A stretch of 64,000 nucleotides of DNA, from contig NZ_CP127295.1 of assembly GCF_030285665.1 (NCBI RefSeq), positions 2,852,001 to 2,916,000 on the forward strand, read 5' to 3'. This stretch comes from Amycolatopsis mongoliensis (GTDB lineage: Bacteria > Actinomycetota > Actinomycetes > Mycobacteriales > Pseudonocardiaceae). Positions 49,498 to 58,251 of this stretch are shown here, in pieces. Below the pieces are notes generated by a model that was not told the DNA's origin, did no database searches, and saw only the letters and a list, made by a program, of their open reading frames with translations. The number at the start of each line of letters is the position of its first letter. The stretch's first letter is position 1. A program made the translations under genes and the position numbers.

Positions 49498-51036
49498 ATG
49501 GGGGTCGCTATGACTCAGCTCCATCCACGCAGGTGGTGGGCGCTCGGAGCGCTCGCGGTGAGCCTGCTGACCGTCGGGCTCGACCTGACCGTGCTGAACG
49601 TCGCCGTGCCGACGCTCGCCGTCGACCTCGGCGCCACGACCACGCAGCTGCAGTGGTTCGGCAACGCCTACACGCTGGCGCTGGCCGCGCTGCTGCTGCC
49701 GGCGGGCCTGCTGGGCGACCGGTTCGGCCCGAAGAAACTGCTGCTCGGCGCGCTCGCGCTGTTCGGGCTCGCCTCGCTGGGGTGCGCGTACGCCGGGTCG
49801 CCCGGCCAGCTGATCGCCGCCCGCGTCGTGCTCGGTGTCGGCGCCGCGTTCCTCATCCCGCTCTCGCTCTCCCTGCTGAACATCCTGTTCCCGCCGGAGG
49901 AGCGGGCGAAGGCGCTGACGACGTGGGTGATGGCGACGTTCGCCGGCATCCCGCTCGGGCCGCTGCTCGGCGGCTGGCTGCTCGACCACTTCGCGTGGGG
50001 CTCGGTGTTCCTGATCAACGTCCCGCTGACCGTGATCGGCCTGGTCGCGGTGCTGTTCCTGGTGCCGCTGACGCCCGGGTCCGGCCGGGGCGCGATCGAC
50101 TTCACGGGCATCGCGCTCTCGGCCGCCGGGCTGGTCGCGCTGACCTACGGGTTCGTCCACGCCGGCGAGCACGGCTGGGCCGACCCGGTGACGTACGGCC
50201 TGATCGCCCTCGGCGTCGCGCTGCTGGCGGTGTTCTGCCGGGCGCAGACGCGGACGGCCGCGCCGCTGACGGACCTCGCGTTGTTCCGCGAGCCGCGGTT
50301 CGTCTGGGGTGCGGTGCTCGCGACGATGGCGTCGTTCGCGCTGATGGGCCTGCTGTTCGTGCTGCCTCAGCTGTTCCAGGCGGTGCAGGGGGCCGACGCG
50401 CTGCAGACCGGCGTGCGGCTGCTGCCGCTGATCGGCGGGATGCTGGTGTCGGCGAAGATCGCCGAGCGCCTGGTCGCCGCGGTGGGCGTGCGCGTGGTCG
50501 TGACGGCCGGGTTCGTGCTGCTCGCGGCCGGGCTGGCCTGGGGTTCGACGACGTCGCCGTCGGACGGCTACGGCGTCACCGTCGCCTGGGAGGGCGTGAT
50601 CGGGCTGGGCACCGGGTGCACGCTGCCTCCGCTGATGTCGATGGCCATGGGCGCGCTCACCGAAGGCCGCTCGGGTGCGGGGTCGGCGCTGATCCAGGTG
50701 CTGCGCCAGATCGGCGGCACGATCGGGGTGGCGGTGCTGGGCACGGTGCTCAACGGCGTCTACCGCGCCGGTGTCGCCGTCGACGGCCTGCCCGCACCGG
50801 TCGCCGACGCGGTGCGGGGCAGTGCGTCGGCCGCGGTCGCCGTCGCGGAGAAGCTCCACCTGCCTGCGCTGGCCGGTTCCGCGCGGGTCGCGTTCACCGA
50901 CGGCATGGCGGCGACCCTGTGGGTGTGCGCCGGGCTCGGCGTGGCCGGCGCGCTGCTCGCGCTGCTGTTCCTGCCCGGGCGGGCGGCCCCCGGGACGCAG
51001 CCGCGAGAATCGGAGCATGACGTCGTCGCCATCTGA
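49498..51036 (+). CDS. DHA2-family (EmrB/QacA) multidrug MFS exporter
   Basis: The 512-residue exporter has 14 predicted helices. Motifs: DLTVLNVAVPTLAVDL (motif D1 of DHA2), LGDRFGPKKLLL (motif A) and GIPLGPLLGGWLLDHFAWGSVF (motif C, antiporter signature). ATG 49498 is listed; ATG 49510 has GGGGGT 5 nt upstream and is also likely. It is followed by a TetR gene overlapping by 20 bp, a common drug-efflux regulatory pair. Confidence 0.88.
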   Translation: MGVAMTQLHPRRWWALGALAVSLLTVGLDLTVLNVAVPTLAVDLGATTTQLQWFGNAYTLALAALLLPAGLLGDRFGPKKLLLGALALFGLASLGCAYAGSPGQLIAARVVLGVGAAFLIPLSLSLLNILFPPEERAKALTTWVMATFAGIPLGPLLGGWLLDHFAWGSVFLINVPLTVIGLVAVLFLVPLTPGSGRGAIDFTGIALSAAGLVALTYGFVHAGEHGWADPVTYGLIALGVALLAVFCRAQTRTAAPLTDLALFREPRFVWGAVLATMASFALMGLLFVLPQLFQAVQGADALQTGVRLLPLIGGMLVSAKIAERLVAAVGVRVVVTAGFVLLAAGLAWGSTTSPSDGYGVTVAWEGVIGLGTGCTLPPLMSMAMGALTEGRSGAGSALIQVLRQIGGTIGVAVLGTVLNGVYRAGVAVDGLPAPVADAVRGSASAAVAVAEKLHLPALAGSARVAFTDGMAATLWVCAGLGVAGALLALLFLPGRAAPGTQPRESEHDVVAI

Positions 51037-51616
51037 GCCCTCGGGGCTGCGAGAACGGAAGAAGGCCAGGACGCGTGCCGCGATCCAGCGGCACGCGTTG
51101 CGGCTGTTCCGGGAGCAGGGCTACAGCGCCACGACGGTGGACCAGATCGCGGCGGCGGCGGAGATCTCGCCCAGCACGTTCTTCCGGTACTTCCCGACGA
51201 AGGAAGCGACGGTGCTGTACGACCCGTTCGACCCGGTGCTGATCGCGGCGACGCTGGCCCAGCCGGCGGAGCTCAGCCCGCTCGCCGCCTTGCGGGCGAC
51301 GGTGGACATCATCCGCGAGCAGGTCTCGGGCGAGGAGTGGGAGCGCGAGCGTCAGCGGCAGCTGCTGGTGTTCCGCGAGCCGGAGCTGCGCAGCGCGGTC
51401 ATGGACCAGTTCGCGGAGGGGATCGACCTGCTGGCGGGCATGGCGGCCGAGAGGACGGGCCGCGCGGCGGACGACTTCGAGGTCCGCAACTGGGCGGGCG
51501 CGGTGGTCGGGGTGATCATGGCGGCGTTCCTGGGCGCGGCGGCGGATCCCGACGTGGACACGCTGGTGGTGCTCGACCGGGCGGTGGCGCACCTGGAGGC
51601 GGGCCTGCCGCTCTGA
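51017..51616 (+). CDS. TetR-family regulator of exporter
   Basis: The 199-residue regulator has a helix-turn-helix (AAIQRHALRLFREQGYSATTVDQIAAAAEISPSTFFRYFPTK) and a helical ligand domain. It starts at ATG 51017 within the last codons of the DHA2 gene, so the two are co-transcribed. The likely targets are the palindromes at 49466-49495. It would be released by an exported drug or metabolite. Confidence 0.9.
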   Translation: MTSSPSEPSGLRERKKARTRAAIQRHALRLFREQGYSATTVDQIAAAAEISPSTFFRYFPTKEATVLYDPFDPVLIAATLAQPAELSPLAALRATVDIIREQVSGEEWERERQRQLLVFREPELRSAVMDQFAEGIDLLAGMAAERTGRAADDFEVRNWAGAVVGVIMAAFLGAAADPDVDTLVVLDRAVAHLEAGLPL

Positions 51617-52039
51617 CGGCCGGTGCCCGATTCGGAGCCGTACGACGGTTTTTCCGGAATTGATTTCGCATTTCTGCCCCGGCCAGGGGAGAACCTTGTG
51701 GGTGGCGGTGCGAGCGTGGGGGACGCCCCGTCTGGAGCAGTCTTGACACGCGGTCCGACGGAGTGATGAAGCTAAATGATCACCGTTTACACCCGGGTGA
51801 GTGGCCGAGTCGCTCTACAGTGGACGCTCGCTACCAGGGGTGACGGAGAGAATCGATCAGGATGATCTTCAGGGGGATGGGCAAGGTTTCGACGTTAATC
51901 AATTGCGGTCGAGTTCGCTGCCTTCGCATCCGGCACGTAAGGGTTAGAAAACATCCCTAACCGGTGATCGGGTGGCTTATCTCCGATACGGGGGGTATCG
52001 ATTTAACCCGTCAGGTCTCCCGAGGCCAGGAGGTAGGAA
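51617..52039 (+). other. 423-bp upstream region of secreted protein gene
   Basis: No gene seen. AT-richer than neighbours. It holds a TTGACA (51743-51748) without a good -10 at normal spacing, a GGTTAG/CTAACC hairpin near 51946-51963, and a CGATAC/GTATCG hairpin near 51986-52002. It may carry the promoter and a structured leader of the secreted-protein gene; nothing can be fixed. Confidence 0.5.
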
Positions 52040-52564
52040 ATGAAAGGCAAGTTCGGGCGGTCCATCGCCCTGGTAGCCGCCGGCAGTCTGCTGGCGGTCG
52101 GAATGGCGGGGATCGCCTCGGCGAGCCCGGAGGGGGGCAAGGGTTCCTCCAGCACCCAGGCCCTCGCCGCACAGGTGCTCCAGATGCGTGACGACCTGAC
52201 CAAGGTGGCCTACGCGGGCAACGTCGGGGCCACGCGCGCCGACCTGGGTCAGATGAGCCCGGTGCTCGCGGACATCGCCGCGGGAAAGCGCTACACGATC
52301 CAGACCGACACCCAGCAGCTGGCCGGCCTGGCCAAGGGCCGGGCCGACGAGTCCAGCCGGCTGCTGGCCAACCCCCAGGCGACGCCGCGGCAGCTGCCGC
52401 CGCTGCCGCTGCCGCCGATCCCGGACCTGCCCGGTCCGCTGAAGGTCGTCAGCGACCTGCTCAAGGCCCTGCTGGGTGCCGTGACCGGCATCCTGGGCGG
52501 CCTGCTCGGCTCGCTGCCGGTACCGCCGCTGCCGGTGCCACCACTGCCGGTTCCGGGCTCGTAG
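52040..52564 (+). CDS. secreted Pro-rich protein of unknown function
   Basis: The 174-residue protein has a clear signal peptide (KFGRSIALVAAGSLLAVGMAG, cut near ASA/SPE at about residue 29). The mature part is helical (QALAAQVLQMRDDLTKVA), then a Pro-rich stretch (LPPLPLPPIPDLP), a Leu/Gly helix and a repeated tail PVPPLPVPPLPVPGS. An AGGAGGT ribosome site 6 nt before ATG 52040 suggests strong translation. No known domain; it is likely a surface or cell-wall protein. Confidence 0.8.
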   Translation: MKGKFGRSIALVAAGSLLAVGMAGIASASPEGGKGSSSTQALAAQVLQMRDDLTKVAYAGNVGATRADLGQMSPVLADIAAGKRYTIQTDTQQLAGLAKGRADESSRLLANPQATPRQLPPLPLPPIPDLPGPLKVVSDLLKALLGAVTGILGGLLGSLPVPPLPVPPLPVPGS

Positions 52565-52588
52565 TCCGACCACCGGAAAACAGGGGGG

Positions 52589-52631
52589 CCCGGAGCCCGG
52601 TCGCGGACATTCCTCCGCGCCGGGCTCCGGG
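52589..52631. terminator. hairpin terminator at convergent junction
   Basis: CCCGGAGCCCGG (52589-52600) pairs with CCGGGCTCCGGG (52620-52631), with an inner CGCGG/CCGCG pair. Between the secreted protein gene and the convergent esterase gene. Confidence 0.7.
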
Positions 52632-52654
52632 TTCGTTTCCTCGAAGCCCCGGTC

Positions 52655-53707
52655 TCAGTCCCGTTTGGACAGACCCTGCCGCAGTGCGCCCGCCATCTCG
52701 GCCAGCGCTTCGCGGAACCGGGTGCCGACGCCGGTGAAGTTGATGAACCCGTGGATCAGGTCGTCGTGCCGGCGCAGCGCCACCTCGACGCCGGCCTCGC
52801 GCAGCTTCTCCGCGTACGCCTCACCCTCGTCGCGCAGCGGGTCGAAGCCCGCCGTGACGACCAGCGCCGGCGGCAGGCCGCTCACGTCTTCCGCGTGCAG
52901 CGGCGAGAGCCGCGGGTCGGTCAGGTCCGTGCCCTCCGGCACGTAGTGGCCCTCGAACCACTTCATGTGCACGTCGGTGAGGAACAGGTCCTCGGCGAAC
53001 AGGTCCTGCGAGCGGTAGCGCCGCGCGAAGTCCGTCGCCGGGTAGATCAGCAGCTGGAACGCCGGCGCGGGGCCGCCGCGCCGCGCCGCCTGCTGCGCCG
53101 TCACGGCGGCGAGGTTGCCGCCCGCGCTGTCGCCGCCGACGGCGATCCGGGCCGGGTCGGCGCCGAGGTCGCCCGCCTTCGCCACCGCGTACTCGAACGC
53201 CGCGAGCGCGTCCTCCGCGGCCGCCGGGAACGGGAACTCCGGCGCCAGCCGGTACTCGATCGACAGCACCCGCACCCCGGCGTGCTTGGCCAGGAAGCGG
53301 ACGGCGTTGTCGTGGCTCGCCCGGGTGCCGATCACCCAGCCGCCGCCGTGGAAGAACACCAGCAGCGGGGACTTCTCGGGCAGCCCGACCGGTGTGTAGA
53401 GCGTCGCCGGGAGATCGCCATCCGGCGTCGGCACGGCAATCTCGCGCACCGAGACCGGCTCGATCGGCTTGCCGCTGACCAGGTGCCGAGCGGCGTCGAG
53501 CAGGGCCCGCGACTGCTCCACCGAGCCCCGCACCAGTTCGGCACCCGCGAGCTTCTGCAGCCGGAGCAGCAACTGGGCGTCGAGCGCGAGGTCCTGGCCG
53601 TCGAGGCGCACCGGGCGGCCCGCGACCATCCGCCGCAGGGGCCTGGGCAGCCAGAACGCGAGCTGGGACGCCGCGGCCTGGACGCGGACCGGGAGCGGGA
53701 TCGCCAT
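52655..53707 (-). CDS. alpha/beta hydrolase, hormone-sensitive-lipase-like esterase
   Basis: The 350-residue enzyme has the oxyanion motif HGGG (about 120-123), catalytic Ser in GGDSAGG (about 194), an Asp near FDPLRDE and the His in DLIHGF near residue 322. This is the HSL/bHSL family of carboxylesterases that act on short esters. ATG 53707 has AGGAGG 5 nt upstream. It is divergent from the FMN reductase gene with a 126-bp gap. Confidence 0.92.
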   Translation of the reverse strand: MAIPLPVRVQAAASQLAFWLPRPLRRMVAGRPVRLDGQDLALDAQLLLRLQKLAGAELVRGSVEQSRALLDAARHLVSGKPIEPVSVREIAVPTPDGDLPATLYTPVGLPEKSPLLVFFHGGGWVIGTRASHDNAVRFLAKHAGVRVLSIEYRLAPEFPFPAAAEDALAAFEYAVAKAGDLGADPARIAVGGDSAGGNLAAVTAQQAARRGGPAPAFQLLIYPATDFARRYRSQDLFAEDLFLTDVHMKWFEGHYVPEGTDLTDPRLSPLHAEDVSGLPPALVVTAGFDPLRDEGEAYAEKLREAGVEVALRRHDDLIHGFINFTGVGTRFREALAEMAGALRQGLSKRD

Positions 53708-53820
53708 GTTGCCTCCTGAGCGTCGGTGCCGCCCGGGACGTTACTCGTCAGTAGGTAACAGGTCCAGCTGTGACGCGAGCCTCGGTCCCAAAGTCTGGAT
53801 ATCCACTCAAGTAGAGGGGT

Positions 53821-53826
53821 TAGCCT
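53821..53826 (+). promoter_or_regulatory. -10 box, leaderless promoter of FMN reductase gene
   Basis: TAGCCT lies 7 nt before GTG 53834. Confidence 0.5.
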
Positions 53827-53833
53827 GGAAAGC

Positions 53834-54406
53834 GTGACTTCAGCCAGGACTGTCAACGTGCTCGGGATCGGCGGCTCTCTGCGCGAGAGCTCCCAGTCCG
53901 AACGCGCTCTGCAGATCGCGCTCGGCGGTGCGGCCGAAGTCGGGGTCCGGATCCGGATGCTCACCGGGCCGGAGCTGGTGCTGCCGTTCTACGACGCCGG
54001 CGAGCCGGACCGCCACGAACGCGCCGCCACGCTCACCGAAGCCGTGCGGCAGGCGGACGGGCTCATCGTCGTGTCGCCGGGTTACCACGGCGCACTGTCC
54101 GGCCTGGTCAAGAACGCCCTGGACTACGTCGAGGACCTGCGCGACGACCAGCGCCCGTACCTCGACGGCCGCGCGGTCGGGCTGGCCGCCGTCGCCTATG
54201 GCTGGCAGGCCGCGGTCACGACGCTCGAGCAGCTGCGCACGATCACGCACGCACTGCGCGGCTGGGCCACCCCACTGGGTGGTGCGATCAACTCGGCCGA
54301 GACCAAGTTCGACGAGGGCGGTGGAGCGTCGGACGAGAAGAGTGTCCGCACCCTTCGCCTGATCGGGCGCCAGGTCGCCGAATTCGCGGTGACGCGCGCC
54401 TCGTGA
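53834..54406 (+). CDS. NADPH-dependent FMN reductase-like flavoprotein
   Basis: The 190-residue flavodoxin-fold protein has VNVLGIGGSLRESSQSERAL (phosphate loop) and SPGYHGALSGLVKNALDYVED (flavin-binding loop), the SsuE/YieF-type pattern. It would reduce FMN or quinones. It comes before the Ohr gene with about 130 bp between, so a redox role in the same block is possible. GTG 53834 is supported by the TANNNT box. Confidence 0.88.
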   Translation: MTSARTVNVLGIGGSLRESSQSERALQIALGGAAEVGVRIRMLTGPELVLPFYDAGEPDRHERAATLTEAVRQADGLIVVSPGYHGALSGLVKNALDYVEDLRDDQRPYLDGRAVGLAAVAYGWQAAVTTLEQLRTITHALRGWATPLGGAINSAETKFDEGGGASDEKSVRTLRLIGRQVAEFAVTRAS

Positions 54407-54540
54407 CGTTTCACCCGGATGCCGCCGGGTAATCGATCGACGTGATGCCTGCCATGTGGGGGCACTGTTCCGCGGGTGCGGGATGTTGTGCTCGGTGAGA
54501 CGCTCGCTGTGGAGCGTCCGCGACAGAAGGCAGGCTGAGC

Positions 54541-54963
54541 ATGGGTCAGGCGATCTACACGGCGGTGGCGACGGCGCGCGGCGACGGCCGCAACGGCGAG
54601 GTGACCTCGTCCGACGGCGTCATCGACGAGTCCCTGGCCATCCCGAAGGAGATGGGCGGCCCCGGGGGCGACAAGACCAACCCCGAGCAGCTCTTCGCCG
54701 CCGGCTATTCGGCCTGCTTCCACAGCGCCCTGCAGCTGGTCGCCCGCCAGGCCAAGGTGCCGCTGAACGGCTCGACGGTGACCGCGGAGGTCAGCGTGCT
54801 CAAGCAGGAGGTCGGGTTCGGTCTCGGCGTCGCGCTGAACGTCTCCCTGCCGGGCCTCGAGCAGGCCCAGGCCGACCAGCTGGTCGAGCAGGCCCACCAG
54901 GTGTGCCCGTACTCCAACGCGACCCGCGGCAACATCGAGGTCGCGCTCTCCGCCACCGTCTGA
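54541..54963 (+). CDS. ohr: organic hydroperoxide resistance protein (Ohr)
   Basis: The 140-residue OsmC-family peroxidase reduces organic hydroperoxides. Both catalytic Cys are present (FAAGYSACFHSAL; HQVCPYSNA), as is the N-terminal DESLAIPKEMGG motif. In most bacteria it is controlled by a MarR-type OhrR; no such gene is visible here. The Dps-like gene follows 46 bp later. Confidence 0.94.
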   Translation: MGQAIYTAVATARGDGRNGEVTSSDGVIDESLAIPKEMGGPGGDKTNPEQLFAAGYSACFHSALQLVARQAKVPLNGSTVTAEVSVLKQEVGFGLGVALNVSLPGLEQAQADQLVEQAHQVCPYSNATRGNIEVALSATV

Positions 54964-55009
54964 CCACCCCTTCCACGTCCGCACGAGTCCGAGGAAAGGA
55001 TCACCAGAG

Positions 55010-55486
55010 ATGAGCAAGTCTCCGATCAAGAGCCCGCTTTCCGAGGCCGACAAGGAGATCACCGGCAACGCCCTCCAGGCGACGCTGGTCGACCTGGTCG
55101 ACCTGTCGCTCATCGCCAAGCAGGCGCACTGGAACGTCGTCGGCTCGAACTTCCGCAGCGCGCACCTGCAGCTCGACGAGCTCGTCGCCACCGCGCGCCA
55201 GTACGTCGACGAGGTCGCCGAGCGCGCCAACGCCATCGGCATCTCGCCGAACGGCAAGGCGAAGACCGTCGTCGAGAGCTCGGGCGTGCCCGAGTACCCC
55301 GAAAACTGGCAGTCCGTGGAGTCCACGGTCGCTGCGATCGTCGACATCCTCTCCGCGCTCATCGAGCGGCTGCGGGCCCGCATCGACGAGACCGACAAGA
55401 GCGACCTCGTGACGCAGGACCTGCTGATCGAGATCACCCGTGCCCTCGAAGAGGCGCACTGGATGTGGCAGGCCCAGCAGGCCTGA
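55010..55486 (+). CDS. dps: Dps-like ferritin (DNA-protection protein)
   Basis: The 158-residue four-helix protein has the Dps ferroxidase pattern: LIAKQAHWNVVGSNFRSAHLQLDELV, with His/Asp/Glu ligands at the subunit interface. It would oxidise and store iron using peroxide, limiting DNA damage. It follows ohr, which fits an oxidative-stress block. An AGGAAAGG ribosome site lies upstream. A perfect 18-bp hairpin (55497-55536) follows the stop. Confidence 0.92.
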   Translation: MSKSPIKSPLSEADKEITGNALQATLVDLVDLSLIAKQAHWNVVGSNFRSAHLQLDELVATARQYVDEVAERANAIGISPNGKAKTVVESSGVPEYPENWQSVESTVAAIVDILSALIERLRARIDETDKSDLVTQDLLIEITRALEEAHWMWQAQQA

Positions 55487-55496
55487 CCTTTTTCCG

Positions 55497-55536
55497 CGCG
55501 AAAGGGGCCGTTCCGGGTGGAACGGCCCCTTTCGCG
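55497..55536 (+). terminator. hairpin terminator after dps
   Basis: CGCGAAAGGGGCCGTTCC (55497-55514) pairs perfectly with 55519-55536 around GGGT. It separates dps from the glutamate decarboxylase gene on the same strand. Confidence 0.8.
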
Positions 55537-55573
55537 TCTGCCGAAGCCCGTGATTCGCAGTACGTTCGGCGGC

Positions 55574-56962
55574 ATGGTGCTGCATCAGGGGAAAACGGAT
55601 CGCCCGGACCGCGTGGGCGGCACGAATCCGATGTACGCCGGGGCGAACCCGGCGCTCGCGGCAGGCTTCGTCATGCCGCACGACAAGCTGCTCGACAACT
55701 CGCTGCCGCCGGACACGGCGCTGCAACTCGTGCGCGACGAGCTGATGCTCGACGGCAACGCGCGGCTCAACCTCGCCACGTTCGTCACGACGTGGATGGA
55801 GCCGCAGGCGCGGGAGCTGATGGCCGAGTGCGTCGACAAGAACATGATCGACAAGGACGAGTACCCGCAGACGGCCGAGCTGGAGCGGCGCTGCGTGAAC
55901 ATCCTCGCCGACCTCTGGCACGCGCCCGACCCGGCCGACATCATGGGCTGCTCGACGACCGGTTCGTCCGAAGCCTGCATGCTCGCCGGGATGGCGTTGA
56001 AGCGGCGCTGGTCCCGCCTCGGCCGCACCGGGAAGCCGAACCTGGTGATGGGCGCCGACGTCCAGGTCTGCTGGGAGAAGTTCTGCGAGTACTGGGAGGT
56101 CGAGCCGCGGCTGGTGCCGATGGACGGCGACCGGTACCACCTCTCGGCCGAGGAGGCCGTCGCCCGCTGCGACGCGAACACGATCGGCGTGGTGGCGATC
56201 CTCGGCTCGACGTTCGACGGGAGCTACGAGCCGGTGGCCGAGATCGCCGCGGCGCTCGACGCGCTGGCCGAGCGCACCGGCTGGGACATCCCGGTGCACG
56301 TCGACGGCGCGTCGGGCGCGATGATCGCGCCGTTCCTCGACCCGGACCTGGAGTGGGACTTCCGGCTGCCGCGGGTGGCGTCGATCAACACGTCGGGCCA
56401 CAAGTACGGGCTCGTGTACCCGGGCGTCGGCTGGGTGGTCTGGCGCGACCAGGACGCACTGCCGTCGGAGCTGGTGTTCAAGGTGAACTACCTGGGCGGC
56501 GACATGCCGACGTTCGCGCTCAACTTCTCCCGGCCGGGTGCCGAAGTCGCGGCGCAGTACTACACGTTCGTGCGGCTCGGCCGTGAGGGGTTCCGCGCCG
56601 TACAACAGGCTTCGCGGGACGTCGCGATGCACCTTGCGTCCGGGATCGCCGCGCTGGGGCCCTTCGAGCTGCTGACCCGCGGTGACCAGCTGCCGGTGTT
56701 CGCGTTCACGACCCGCGCGGACGCGGGGTTCGACGTCTTCGACGTGTCACGACGGCTGCGCGAGCGCGGCTGGCTGGTGCCGGCGTACACGTTCCCGGAG
56801 AACCGGACGGACCTGGCGGTGCTGCGCATCGTGGTCCGCAACGGCTTCACGCACGACCTCGCGGACCTGCTGCTGGCCGACCTGAAGCGCCTGCTGCCGG
56901 ACCTGGAAAAGGAGGGCGGTCGCCCGAAGGACCCTGCGAAGGCGACCGCCTTCCACCACTAG
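55574..56962 (+). CDS. gadB: glutamate decarboxylase
   Basis: The 462-residue PLP enzyme converts glutamate to GABA and CO2, using up a proton. The PLP lysine lies in INTSGHKYG (Lys277), with GCSTTGSSEACMLAGMALKRRW and VPVHVDGASGAMIAPF (PLP-binding Asp). ATG 55574 is the start; a GTG at 55517 lies inside the upstream hairpin and is rejected. No GABA antiporter gene is adjacent. It closes the stress block and is followed by an unusual repeat region before the convergent reductase gene. Confidence 0.94.
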   Translation: MVLHQGKTDRPDRVGGTNPMYAGANPALAAGFVMPHDKLLDNSLPPDTALQLVRDELMLDGNARLNLATFVTTWMEPQARELMAECVDKNMIDKDEYPQTAELERRCVNILADLWHAPDPADIMGCSTTGSSEACMLAGMALKRRWSRLGRTGKPNLVMGADVQVCWEKFCEYWEVEPRLVPMDGDRYHLSAEEAVARCDANTIGVVAILGSTFDGSYEPVAEIAAALDALAERTGWDIPVHVDGASGAMIAPFLDPDLEWDFRLPRVASINTSGHKYGLVYPGVGWVVWRDQDALPSELVFKVNYLGGDMPTFALNFSRPGAEVAAQYYTFVRLGREGFRAVQQASRDVAMHLASGIAALGPFELLTRGDQLPVFAFTTRADAGFDVFDVSRRLRERGWLVPAYTFPENRTDLAVLRIVVRNGFTHDLADLLLADLKRLLPDLEKEGGRPKDPAKATAFHH

Positions 56963-57138
56963 TGCCAGGACTCGGCGCGGCCCGCGTGATCGAGGCCGTA
57001 ACTCGCGTGATCGGAGCCGGAAAGGCCGGTCAGCGCGAGTTCCGTGCTCGATCACGCGAGTCACGTCTCTGATCACGCGAGTTCCGCGCGGGATCACGCG
57101 AGGTGCGGTCAGCGGGTCAGTGCCAGGACTTGGCGCGG
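56961..57138. repeat. 20-bp direct repeat flanking a GATCACGCGAG-rich segment
   Basis: AGTGCCAGGACTCGGCGCGG at 56961-56980 is repeated at 57119-57138 with one change (C to T). The 138 bp between hold three GATCACGCGAG units, one CTCGCGTGATC and one shorter CGCGTGATC in the opposite direction, and a 10-to-11-bp inverted pair. The right copy is the real 3' end of the reductase gene; the left one abuts the decarboxylase stop. Confidence 0.75.
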
Positions 57139-58178
57139 GCGTACTGGTCCGGCCAGTGCACGTCCGCTTCGAGGGTGTTCGCCGCTCGCAGGGGCCAGTG
57201 CGGGTCCCGCAGCAGGGCCCTGGCCAGGAACACCGCGTCGGCTTCGCCGCCGGCGATGATGTCCTCGGCCTGCTGCGGGTTCGTGATCATGCCGACCGCG
57301 CCGGTCGGGAGGCCGGTTTCGGTGCGGATCCGCTCGGCGAACGGGACCTGGTAGCCCGGGCCGACCGGGATGTCCGGGTTCGGGGTGTTGCCGCCGCTCG
57401 AGGTGTCGATCAGGTCGATGCCGCGTTCGGCGAGGAGCTTCGCCAGCCGGACGGACTCGTCGAGGGTCCAGCCGTCGTCCGTCCAATCCGTGGCCGACAG
57501 CCGGGCGAACAGCGGGACGTCGGTCGTGGCGCGGACGGCGTCGGCGATCTCCAGCGCCAGCCGGGTGCGGCCTTCGAAGTCGCCGCCGTAGCGGTCGGTG
57601 CGGGAGTTCGACAGCGGCGAGAGGAACTGGTGCACCAGGTAGCCGTGCGCGAAGTGCAGCTCGAGCAGGTCGAAGCCGGCGTCGACCGCCCTCTTGGCGG
57701 CTTCGGCGAACGCCTCGGGCAGCGCGCTGACCTCGTCCGTGGTCAGCGGCCGCGCGGGGGCGTAGGCGCCGAAGGGCTGTGCGTCGGCACCGACGCTCTG
57801 CCAGCCGCCCTCGTGCTCCGGGACGCTGCCGCTGCCTTCCCACGGCCGCCGCGTCGAGCCCTTGCGGCCGGCGTGGCCCAGCTGCATGCCGATCGCCGTG
57901 TTCTGGCGGTGCACGAAGCCGACGATCCGGCGCCACGCCTCGGCCTGCGTGTCGTTCCAGATGCCGGTGTCCCGCGGGCTGATCCGGCCTTCCGGGACGA
58001 CGGCGGTCGCTTCGGTCATGACGAGCCCGGCGCCACCGGTGGCGAACTGGCCCAGGTGGACGAGGTGCCAGTCGTCCGGGACGCCGTCCGTCGCGGAGTA
58101 CTGGCACATCGGCGACACCCACGCGCGGTTCGGCAGGGTCAGGCCGCGGACGGTGATCGGGCTGAAGAGTCGGCTCAC
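57117..58178 (-). CDS. Old-yellow-enzyme-family NADH:flavin oxidoreductase (YqjM type)
   Basis: The 353-residue FMN TIM-barrel enzyme reduces activated C=C bonds. Features: SPMCQYSATDG with the YqjM-type Cys, LGHAGRKGS, LELHFAHGYLVHQFLSPLSNSRTDRYGG with the His pair, and GMITNPQQAEDIIAGGEADAVFLARALL. GTG 58178 follows a GGAAG ribosome-like site. It is convergent with gadB and divergent from the DinB-like gene. Confidence 0.92.
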   Translation of the reverse strand: MSRLFSPITVRGLTLPNRAWVSPMCQYSATDGVPDDWHLVHLGQFATGGAGLVMTEATAVVPEGRISPRDTGIWNDTQAEAWRRIVGFVHRQNTAIGMQLGHAGRKGSTRRPWEGSGSVPEHEGGWQSVGADAQPFGAYAPARPLTTDEVSALPEAFAEAAKRAVDAGFDLLELHFAHGYLVHQFLSPLSNSRTDRYGGDFEGRTRLALEIADAVRATTDVPLFARLSATDWTDDGWTLDESVRLAKLLAERGIDLIDTSSGGNTPNPDIPVGPGYQVPFAERIRTETGLPTGAVGMITNPQQAEDIIAGGEADAVFLARALLRDPHWPLRAANTLEADVHWPDQYARAKSWH

Positions 58179-58238
58179 CTTCCGATCAACGACACGTGCC
58201 CGCCGTCTCTTCCCGTCGCCAGAGCGGGTACCGGCGAG

Positions 58239-58244
58239 TAACGT
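58239..58244 (+). promoter_or_regulatory. -10 box, leaderless promoter of DinB-like gene
   Basis: TAACGT lies 7 nt before ATG 58252. Confidence 0.5.
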
Positions 58245-58251
58245 CGACCAC

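Noticed and set aside
51743..51778. Promoter from TTGACA upstream of the secreted protein gene
   Set aside because: No acceptable -10 at 16-18 bp; the nearest TAAAT is 23-24 bp away.
56981..57118. Possible CRISPR-like array from repeated GATCACGCGAG
   Set aside because: Units are short, in both orientations, with irregular 10-30 bp gaps and no cas genes nearby.
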